DNA of 5,448 nucleotides from positions 1 to 5,448 of the forward strand of contig WRCL01000162.1 in NCBI GenBank assembly GCA_009783975.1. Direction: 5' to 3'. A program made the position numbers and the translations under genes. The notes under the pieces were generated by a model, which saw only the letters and a list, made by a program, of their open reading frames with translations, searched no databases and was not told the DNA's origin. Below are positions 1 through 5,163 of the stretch, piece after piece (position 1 is the first letter of the stretch; each line of letters opens with the position of its first letter). Origin of the DNA: Micrococcales bacterium. GTDB lineage: Bacteria; Actinomycetota; Actinomycetes; Actinomycetales; Cellulomonadaceae.

Positions 1-2
1 AG

Positions 3-290
3 ACCTTGCTCGAAGGGCTGCGGCCTGCTGACGGGGGCACCCAGCTCATGGTCGACCCGTCGATCATGGAGCAGATGCTCGCCCAGCTCCAGCACGCGGT
101 GACCAAAGCCGAAGCCTCGGGCAGGCCCGTCGTGCTCACATGCGCACCAGCGATCCGCCCCGCCTTGCACCAGCTCGTTGCCCTTGCGCTACCCCGCCTG
201 GCGGTGCTGTCCTATCCAGAGGTGACAGGTGCTGGGGTCACCGTCGAGACGGCTGGGGTGGTGAGCGGTGGCCGAGCGATTGCTGCTTGA
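3..290 (+). CDS. flhA: Flagellar export gate protein FlhA, C-terminal fragment
   Basis: This is the 3' end of a gene that begins before the window. FlhA is the large inner-membrane component of the flagellar type III export gate, and its cytoplasmic C-terminal domain docks export chaperones and substrates. Only the end of that domain is visible, about 95 residues. It includes TQLMVDPSIMEQML, then PVVLTCAPAIRPALHQLV and LPRLAVLSYPEV, which match the conserved FlhA ending in which a 'vLl.sp.iRp.l..l....lp.l.VlSy.Ei' strand-helix-strand unit precedes the last strand (VTVETAGVVSG). No membrane segments are expected or seen in this part. The stop is TGA at 288-290. The next gene starts inside this one, 23 bases before the stop, so the two are almost certainly co-transcribed and translationally coupled. 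Identification rests on recognised family sequence; no upstream part can be checked. Confidence 0.85.
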   Translation, partial: TLLEGLRPADGGTQLMVDPSIMEQMLAQLQHAVTKAEASGRPVVLTCAPAIRPALHQLVALALPRLAVLSYPEVTGAGVTVETAGVVSGGRAIAA

Positions 291-1599
291 GGGCGCTGAC
301 CTGCCCGAGCTCATGGAGTACGTGCGGGCCGAGTTCGGGCCCACGGCGAAGATCGTCCACGCCGAACGGATCCGCCAAGGCGGGTTCGCCGGGTTCTTCG
401 CCAAGGAGAAGTACGAGCTGACCGTCGAGGTGCCCCCCGCCCGGCCCCCGGCCCCGACCCGTCCGCTGCGTCCCCACCGGCCCCCGCCCCCGCCCCCATC
501 GTCGATGGACGACCTGCTCGCCGCCGCCGACGCCGCCGACACCACACCTGAGGTGCCCGACGCCGCCCCGAGCCCCGTGCAGGCCCGCGAAGAGATCGTC
601 GCCGCCCCGCGGGCCGCCGCCAAAGCAGCCACCCCGCGGGCGGCGACCGGCGGGGCCCAGTTCGCCACCGTGCTCGACCAGGTGCGGGCGCTGGCCGACG
701 AGGGCCTCCCAGCCCAGGCGCTGAGCAGCAGTCCGTCGCCTGCGGCGCAGGACCTGCCCGCGCAGGCTGGCCCGACGCCGGTGGACACCGACGCGACCCC
801 GTCGCGTGGTGTGCCTGTCGCAGCGGCGCTCGAACCGCCGGCACCGCGCGCGGTTGCCCCCGTACCAGCGTCACCTGCACCGGTGGCAGACGGTTCTGCT
901 GCGGCACACGAGGTTGCCCCGCAGCCGGCGGCGTCAGGGTCGGCGCTGCGTTCGGCTCTTGCTGAGATCGGGGTGCCTGCGGCGCTGCTCGCCGTGACGC
1001 CGCTGACGCTTGCCGCTGTGCTCGACCAGATCCCCGTGGCCGCCCCCGCTCCGCGGCGCCCAGGCGAGGTGCTTGCCGTCATCGGCAACGCCAGCGACCT
1101 CGCCGCGCTCGAACCGCTCCTCGCTGAACGGATGCGTCTGGCACCCTCGGACGTCGTCCACGTCGGCAACGCCATGCGGTACGACCCGTCAGCGTTCGGC
1201 CCCGACCGGCCCACCCGGGTCGCGTCGGTGCCGTCACTGTCGGCGTGGCGGTCGCGGGCCCCGATGGCCCGCCACGCGTGGTTGGTGCTCATCCCTGCCG
1301 ATGGTGACACTGACGCCCGTGCCGAAGCCGCCGAGATGGCGTTCGCGGCCCGTCCGACCCAGCTGTGGGCCGTCGTCGACGCACGGACCAAACCAGGCGA
1401 TGCTGCCCGCTGGCTCGACCAGGTCGGGTCCCAGCACCCCATCGACGCCCTCGCCGTACGGGCCCTGGCCGACACCAGCGCCCCCGGCACAGTCTTGGCC
1501 CTGGGCCGCCCGGTGGCCTGGCTCGACGGCCTGCCCACGTCCCGCGTCGTGTGGGCTGCCGCCCTGGGCCAGCCACTGGACTCAGCCCTCGCCCAGTAG
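268..1599 (+). CDS. FlhF-like flagellar protein lacking recognisable GTPase motifs
   Basis: A 443-residue protein with a GTG start overlapping the flhA tail. GGTGGTGAG just upstream can act as a ribosome site, but coupling to flhA is likely. Residues 1-53 look like the FlhF N-terminal domain (LPELMEYVRAEFGPTAKIV, then GGFAGFFAKEKYELTVEV, as in 'vr.elGpdA.il.....gg..GffakekvEvtae'). Residues 54-225 are an Ala/Pro-rich, probably disordered linker with a run of six prolines at 72-77. Residues 226-443 look like an alpha/beta domain: GEVLAVIGNASDLAAL falls where FlhF has its P-loop but has no GxxxxGK[ST]. No DTAG or TKLD motif is present. The end (DTSAPGTVLALGRPVAWLDG) resembles the FlhF stretch after TKLDE. 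FlhF is known as an SRP-type GTPase controlling flagellar placement and number. Here only a scaffold or regulatory role in flagellar assembly can be inferred. Cytoplasmic; no signal peptide or membrane segment. Confidence 0.72.
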   Translation: MAERLLLEGADLPELMEYVRAEFGPTAKIVHAERIRQGGFAGFFAKEKYELTVEVPPARPPAPTRPLRPHRPPPPPPSSMDDLLAAADAADTTPEVPDAAPSPVQAREEIVAAPRAAAKAATPRAATGGAQFATVLDQVRALADEGLPAQALSSSPSPAAQDLPAQAGPTPVDTDATPSRGVPVAAALEPPAPRAVAPVPASPAPVADGSAAAHEVAPQPAASGSALRSALAEIGVPAALLAVTPLTLAAVLDQIPVAAPAPRRPGEVLAVIGNASDLAALEPLLAERMRLAPSDVVHVGNAMRYDPSAFGPDRPTRVASVPSLSAWRSRAPMARHAWLVLIPADGDTDARAEAAEMAFAARPTQLWAVVDARTKPGDAARWLDQVGSQHPIDALAVRALADTSAPGTVLALGRPVAWLDGLPTSRVVWAAALGQPLDSALAQ

Positions 1600-1681
1600 C
1601 CGACGGTTCGGTATCGCCTGCCTGGACGCGAGATGCGACCTGAGACACCAGATGCGACGTCCGGACGTCGCATCTGGTGTC
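1600..1681. other. Short intergenic gap between convergent genes
   Basis: Only 82 bases separate the stop of the FlhF-like gene from the stop of pmmB on the opposite strand. From 1621 onward the gap is entirely the left arm and centre of the long palindrome. The remaining 21 bases hold nothing recognisable. A csrA or other flagellar gene does not follow on the plus strand, so the flagellar transcript seems to end here. Confidence 0.8.
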
Positions 1682-1706
1682 TCAGGTCGCATCTCGCGTG
1701 TCCAGG
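1621..1706. repeat. Long loop-less palindrome between convergent genes, likely repeat element and bidirectional terminator
   Basis: Bases 1626-1662 and 1663-1699 are perfect reverse complements, giving 37-bp arms with no spacer (centre ACGTCCGGACGT). Outside them, CCTGGAC (1621-1627) pairs with GTCCAGG (1700-1706) if a two-base bulge (AC in the right arm as read on the minus strand) is allowed, so the whole symmetric unit is about 86 bp. Each arm holds AGATGCGAC twice, 19 bp apart, so the element has internal direct repeats as well as dyad symmetry. It lies between two genes transcribed toward each other and can form a hairpin in either transcript, which suits a bidirectional terminator. No U-tract follows, so a classic intrinsic terminator is not shown. 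The right arm is translated as the last seven residues and stop of pmmB. Confidence 0.9.
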
Positions 1707-3415
1707 CCCAAGGCCGTGCGTAGGTCGGCGGCGACGTGGGCGAGGTGGGCGCGGGCGGTGGCGCGTAGCGCGGGCATGTTGGTGCCGGTGGGCACCGGGT
1801 GGACGACCTCGAGGTAGCACTTGAGCTTGGGTTCGGTGCCTGAGGGGCGCACGACCACCCGGGTGTCGTCGGCGCAGCGCAGGACGACACCATCAGTGGG
1901 CGGCAGGGTCGCGGTGCCTTGGGCCAGGTCGGTGGTCGCCACGACCGGCGACCCCGCGAGCGCCGCCGGACCGGCGGTGCGCACCTGCTCGACCAGCGCG
2001 GTGATCTGGGCCGGGTCTGCCAGCGGCACCGTCAGCTGGTCGGTGAGGTACAGCCCGTGGGCCCGCGCCAGGTCGTCGAGCCGGTCGAGCAGGGTGCGTC
2101 CGGTGGCCTTGAGGCGGGCTGCCAGGGTGGCGACCAGCACGGCCGCAGCGATCCCGTCCTTGTCACGGACGATCTGCGGGGCGACGCAGTACCCCAGGGC
2201 CTCCTCGTACCCGAACACCAGGTGGGGCACCCGCGCGATCCACTTGAAGCCCGTGAGGGTCTGGGCGAACCCCAGCCCGGCACGCGTCGCGATCTGCTCC
2301 AGCAGGCGCGAGGAGACGACCGAGCACGCCAGGACGCCGTCGGGTCCACACCGGTCGGCGGTGTCGGCACCGAGCAGGGCACCGGTCTCGTCGCCGTGGA
2401 GGCGGCGCCAGCCGGGTCCGTCGGGGACGGCGACCGCGCAACGGTCGGCGTCGGGGTCCAAGGCGAGGACGAGGTCGGCGTGGACGGTGCTGGCCAGGGC
2501 ATACGCAAGGTCCAGGGCTCCGGGTTCTTCGGGGTTGGGGAAGACGACGGTGGGAAAGTCCGGGTCGGGGCGCGCCTGGGCGTCGACCAGGTGCAGGTCG
2601 GTGAAGCCAGCGTCCCGCAGCACCGCCGTCCCCAGCCCACCGCCGACCCCGTGCATGGCCGTCAGGACGATCCGCAGGTGTGAGGGACGAGCTTCGCGGT
2701 GAGGGACGGACGCAGAAGCTCGTCCTTCGCCGCGAAGCTCGTCCCTCAGTGCGGCCTGGTACGCCTCGACGATCGCCGGGCCCAGGACGGTCCACCCCGC
2801 TGCGGCCCGGGGGACCGACGCCACCGACCGAACCGCGGCGGTGGCCGCGGCGATGCGCTCGTCGGCCGGGGGGACGATCTGCACCCCGCGTCCGGCGTCG
2901 GTGGTCATCGGTCCGCCGAGGTACACCTTGTACCCGTTGTCGGACGCCCGGTTGTGCGAGGCGGTGACCATGACCCCCGCGTCGGCGTCGGTGTGGCGCA
3001 CCGCGAAGGCGAGCACCGGGGTCGGCAGCGCCCCAGGCAGCACGAGCACCTGCGCCCCCGCGGCGGTGAGCACCGCGGCGGTGTCCAGCGCGAACGTGTG
3101 CGACCCGTGCCGTGCGTCGTACCCGACGACCACCCGCGCCGGCGCGTCCAGCCCGGCGTGCAGGTACGTCCCCAGCCCCGCCGCGGTCCGGATGACCACC
3201 GCCCGGTTCATCCGCCCAGGACCACCCCCCAGCGCCCCCCGCAACCCCGCCGTGCCGAACTCCAAGGGCCCGGCGAACCGGTCCGCCAGCTCGGCCCGCG
3301 CCTCGTCGTCCCCGTCACGCCAGGCCGCGAGCAACCCGGCCAGCTCGGCCGCCGTGGCAGGGTCAGGATCGTCGGCGATCCACGCAGCCACCTGCGCGGC
3401 GAGTTCTGACGGCAC
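1682..3415 (-). CDS. pmmB: Phospho-sugar mutase, PmmB/PGM2 type (phosphopentomutase or phosphoglucomutase/phosphomannomutase)
   Basis: A 577-residue enzyme of the alpha-D-phosphohexomutase family, which moves phosphate between C1 and the terminal carbon of a sugar through a phosphoserine. The family landmarks appear in order: FGTAGLRG (53-60), the phosphoserine loop VTASHN (150-155, Ser153), the metal loop DPDADR (320-325, Asp320/322/324), the sugar-specificity loop GYEEALGY (402-409) and the phosphate loop RPSGTEPK (523-530). All catalytic residues are intact, though the usual Pro after TASHN is Arg156. PmmB-type proteins are usually about 530-560 residues. The excess here is explained by residues 223-245, encoded by a palindromic element between domains 1 and 2, and by a short tail (LDTRDAT) encoded by the terminal palindrome. 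The start is GTG with TAGGTT six bases upstream, so the mRNA may be leaderless. A purine-nucleoside phosphorylase gene nearby favours work on (deoxy)ribose-1-phosphate in nucleoside salvage, but the substrate is not provable from sequence. Confidence 0.93.
   Translation of the reverse strand: MPSELAAQVAAWIADDPDPATAAELAGLLAAWRDGDDEARAELADRFAGPLEFGTAGLRGALGGGPGRMNRAVVIRTAAGLGTYLHAGLDAPARVVVGYDARHGSHTFALDTAAVLTAAGAQVLVLPGALPTPVLAFAVRHTDADAGVMVTASHNRASDNGYKVYLGGPMTTDAGRGVQIVPPADERIAAATAAVRSVASVPRAAAGWTVLGPAIVEAYQAALRDELRGEGRASASVPHREARPSHLRIVLTAMHGVGGGLGTAVLRDAGFTDLHLVDAQARPDPDFPTVVFPNPEEPGALDLAYALASTVHADLVLALDPDADRCAVAVPDGPGWRRLHGDETGALLGADTADRCGPDGVLACSVVSSRLLEQIATRAGLGFAQTLTGFKWIARVPHLVFGYEEALGYCVAPQIVRDKDGIAAAVLVATLAARLKATGRTLLDRLDDLARAHGLYLTDQLTVPLADPAQITALVEQVRTAGPAALAGSPVVATTDLAQGTATLPPTDGVVLRCADDTRVVVRPSGTEPKLKCYLEVVHPVPTGTNMPALRATARAHLAHVAADLRTALGLDTRDAT
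2681..2748. repeat. Nested palindromic element inserted in frame within pmmB
   Basis: The outer arms TGAGGGACGAGCTTCGCGG (2681-2699) and its exact reverse complement (2730-2748) give a 19-bp perfect stem. Between them, GAGGGACG (2701-2708) can pair with CGTCCTTC (2721-2728), with one G-T, around a 12-base loop, so the element can fold as a stem carrying a second hairpin. TGAGGGACG is also directly repeated (2681 and 2700), and GAAGCTCGTCC occurs on the plus strand both at 2715-2725 and at 2734-2744. On the coding strand of pmmB it is read through as residues 223-245 (a charged Arg/Glu/Ala/Ser/Pro-rich segment including RDELRGEGRAS and HREARPS), placed just before LRIVLTAMHGVGG, the start of domain 2. 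Element identity is inferred from symmetry and the unusual length of the linker; genome copies were not checked. Confidence 0.85.
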
Positions 3416-3421
3416 CGCACC

Positions 3422-3427
3422 AACCTA
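3422..3427 (-). promoter_or_regulatory. Candidate -10 box for pmmB (leaderless arrangement)
   Basis: On the minus strand TAGGTT, fitting the actinobacterial TAnnnT -10 pattern, lies six bases before the GTG start of pmmB. That spacing would put the transcription start at about the start codon, which means a leaderless mRNA. No convincing -35 (TTGAC-like) was seen at 16-18 bases. The same AGG could instead serve as a weak ribosome site. Confidence 0.4.
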
Positions 3428-3474
3428 CGGCGCGGCCATCACAAGATGCACGCCGTCTGCGGTGAATCCGAGGG

Positions 3475-3480
3475 TAGCCT
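3475..3480 (+). promoter_or_regulatory. Candidate -10 box for the small ORF (leaderless arrangement)
   Basis: TAGCCT fits TAnnnT and ends six bases before the ATG at 3487, the same geometry as for pmmB on the other strand. The two boxes define a divergent promoter region of about 70 bases. There is no good Shine-Dalgarno sequence at this start, which favours leaderless initiation. No clear -35 box is present. Confidence 0.4.
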
Positions 3481-3486
3481 CGGGGC

Positions 3487-3630
3487 ATGAGCGAGGAGTC
3501 GCTGGACCGCCAGGCTGCGGACGCGCTCGGGCTGGCCGAGGCGGTCTTTCCCGCCGCGCTGACCGACCCGGTGTGGAACCTGTGTGCCAACACGAAGGTC
3601 GAGCCAGACGTATCATCCGGCCTTGCGTGA
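3487..3630 (+). CDS. Small hypothetical ORF or 5' remnant of a truncated gene (47 residues)
   Basis: This ORF starts with ATG (MSEESLDRQAADALGLAEAV...) and ends at TGA 3628-3630. It lies in the gap between divergent pmmB and convergent lpdA. For about the first 38 codons nearly every third base is G or C, as expected for a real gene in this genome. In the last ten codons the bias collapses (CCA, GTA, TCA, CTT). That pattern suggests the front of a once longer gene joined to non-coding sequence, or a genuine small protein with an atypical tail. The N-terminal part is predicted to be an acidic amphipathic helix. The rest contains Trp and one Cys (PVWNLCANTKVEP) but no domain I recognise. A -10-like TAGCCT six bases upstream supports expression. 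No function is proposed. Confidence 0.5.
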   Translation: MSEESLDRQAADALGLAEAVFPAALTDPVWNLCANTKVEPDVSSGLA

Positions 3631-3642
3631 ATTGAGGGGTCG

Positions 3643-5049
3643 TCAGTCGTCGGGCTCGGACTGGTGCAGCATCCGGGCGACCTCGGCGATGGTGCCGGAC
3701 AACGACGGGTAGACCGTGGAGGCCTCGGCGAGGTGGTCGACGGTCAGGCCGTGGGCCACTGCCAGGGACAACGGGTAGATGTACTCCCCGGCGCGGGGGG
3801 CGACGATCACGGCGCCCAGGACCGTCCCAGAGGTTGTGTGCGTGAAGATCTTCACGAAACCCTCGTGGATGCCGAGCATCTTCGCCCGGGGGTTGCGGGC
3901 CAGGGACAGGCGCGAGACCGAGTACGAGCGGCCGCGTGCGTACAGCTCGGCCTCGGACTGGCCGACCGCGGCGATCTCCGGGGCGGTGAACACGTTCGTG
4001 GCCACCGCGGCCAGCGACAACGGACGTACCGCGTCGCCCAGGGCGTGGGACATCGCGATCCGTCCTTGCTGGGCCGAGACCGACGCGAGCGGCAGCACCC
4101 CGGTGCAGTCCCCGGCGGCGTACACCCCAGGCACCGACGTGCGCGAGACCCGGTCCACCTCGATGTGGCCTGTGCTGGTGAGCTTGACCCCGGCTTCGTC
4201 CAGCCCCAGGCCTTTGGTCGTGGGCACCGACCCGACGGCGATGAGGGCGTGGGTGCCCTCGACGGTACGCCCACCGTCAAGCTCGACGACGACCCCGTCG
4301 GGCGTGCGGTGGGCCGCGTCGGCACGGGAGTTGCCCAGCACGGTCATCCCGCGCCCGGTGAACACCCGCTCGATGAGCGCTGCGGCGTCGGGGTCCTGGT
4401 TGGGCAGCACCTGGTTGCGGCTGGAGACGAGCACGACGTCGACACCCAACGCCGAGTACGCACCGGCGAACTCCGCACCGGTGACCCCAGAGCCGACGAC
4501 GATGAGCCGCCCAGGCATCTCGGTCAGCCCGTACAGCTGGGTCCAGCTGAGGATCCGCTCGCCGTCGGGGACGGCCGTGGGCAGCACCCGGGGGGTAGCA
4601 CCAGTGGAGATCAAGATGACGTCAGCGTCGACGAGGCGCTCGGCGCTGCCGTCGTTGGGCTGCACCGCGACCTGCCGTGCGCTGACGAGCCGCCCCGTGC
4701 CGGGGATGACCTCCACACCCTCGCGCAGCACCCGGCGCTCGATATCACCTGACTGCGCCGTCGCCAACCCCTGCAGACGGGCGTTCATCGCTGTCATGTC
4801 CACGAGGTGGTGCGCGTCGCGCATCTCCTCGGGCAGACGGATGCCCAGGTCAGGAGCCCGGTCGAGGATCGTCATCCACTCGGCCGTCGCGATGAGCGAC
4901 TTGCTGGGCACGACGTCGGTGAGCACTGCCGCCCCACCAAGCCCGGCCTTGTCGACCAAGACGACGTGCGCCCCCGCCCGTCGGCCAGCCAGCGCCGCCT
5001 CATACCCGCCGGGTCCGCCACCGATGATCACGACTTGTCCGGTTGTCAT
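3643..5049 (-). CDS. lpdA: NAD(P)H-quinone dehydrogenase, LpdA-type flavoprotein
   Basis: A 468-residue FAD enzyme of the pyridine nucleotide-disulfide reductase fold. Visible parts: the FAD Rossmann motif GGGPGG (10-15), the second nucleotide motif VVGSGVTGAEF (184-194), the FAD-contact segment GVYAAGDCTG (308-317) and the dimerisation domain from about residue 350 (VFTAPEIAAVG, ending near VYPSLSGTIAEVARML). The active-site disulfide CxxxxC of lipoamide dehydrogenase is replaced by GGAAVLTDVVPSK (38-50), and the C-terminal His-Glu pair is absent (YPSLSGT where HxHPT is usual). This is the pattern of mycobacterial LpdA (Rv3303c), a cytoplasmic NAD(P)H-dependent quinone reductase with no lipoamide activity, and many stretches agree closely with what I recall of it (PDGERILSW, GSVP, DRVSRT, GDCTG-LPLASV). 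The ATG at 5049 is chosen because the Rossmann strand follows at once; an in-frame extension to 5109 would add 20 unlike residues. It is divergent from the phosphorylase gene. Confidence 0.93.
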   Translation of the reverse strand: MTTGQVVIIGGGPGGYEAALAGRRAGAHVVLVDKAGLGGAAVLTDVVPSKSLIATAEWMTILDRAPDLGIRLPEEMRDAHHLVDMTAMNARLQGLATAQSGDIERRVLREGVEVIPGTGRLVSARQVAVQPNDGSAERLVDADVILISTGATPRVLPTAVPDGERILSWTQLYGLTEMPGRLIVVGSGVTGAEFAGAYSALGVDVVLVSSRNQVLPNQDPDAAALIERVFTGRGMTVLGNSRADAAHRTPDGVVVELDGGRTVEGTHALIAVGSVPTTKGLGLDEAGVKLTSTGHIEVDRVSRTSVPGVYAAGDCTGVLPLASVSAQQGRIAMSHALGDAVRPLSLAAVATNVFTAPEIAAVGQSEAELYARGRSYSVSRLSLARNPRAKMLGIHEGFVKIFTHTTSGTVLGAVIVAPRAGEYIYPLSLAVAHGLTVDHLAEASTVYPSLSGTIAEVARMLHQSEPDD

Positions 5050-5163
5050 AGGGCTATCATTCCGCTGTTCGCGCCAAAAAGCCTGGTGAGTCCGCCTGGT
5101 GTTGCGCACAGGTCCAGAACTGCGACCGGAGGCATAGGTTGGGGGCGGTTAGGCTGCGGGGGT
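5050..5163. promoter_or_regulatory. Divergent promoter region of lpdA and the purine-nucleoside phosphorylase gene
   Basis: This is the 114 bases between two divergent start codons, with a local AT-richer patch around 5050-5080. On the minus strand AATGAT (5056-5061) ends six bases before the lpdA ATG. On the plus strand TAGGCT (5150-5155) ends eight bases before the phosphorylase ATG, with a further TAGGTT at 5135-5140. These are -10-like boxes in leaderless spacing. GCCTGGTG occurs twice, at 5081-5088 and 5094-5101, 13 bases apart, and could be a binding site for a shared regulator. No clear -35 elements or strong ribosome sites were found. Confidence 0.45.

Noticed and set aside
472..500. 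C-rich tract (CCCCCGCCCCCGCCCCC) as a possible structural or regulatory element
   Set aside because: It encodes the proline run of the FlhF-like linker in frame; codon use and low-complexity linker composition explain it.
1621..1706. CRISPR repeat or insertion-sequence terminal repeat
   Set aside because: There is only one symmetric unit, no spacer array and no transposase between or beside the arms, so neither is supported.
189..1820. A 543-codon open frame on the minus strand across the flhA tail and FlhF-like gene
   Set aside because: It is antisense to genes with recognisable protein sequence, is Arg/Ser/Ala-rich without any family motif, and crosses the palindrome. It is a typical high-GC shadow frame.
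1821..2702. Open frames of 293 and 254 codons on the plus strand opposite pmmB
   Set aside because: Antisense shadows of the mutase. One ends in the palindromic element, but neither has a recognisable product or start signal.
3779..5089. A 436-codon open frame on the plus strand opposite lpdA
   Set aside because: Antisense to a confident flavoprotein gene; its product is Ser/Thr/Arg/Pro-rich with no motif, as expected for a shadow.
5050..5109. A 20-residue N-terminal extension of LpdA starting at 5109
   Set aside because: The residues (MRNTRRTHQAF...) precede a complete Rossmann start MTTGQVVIIGGG, do not resemble the family, and would cover the likely promoter.
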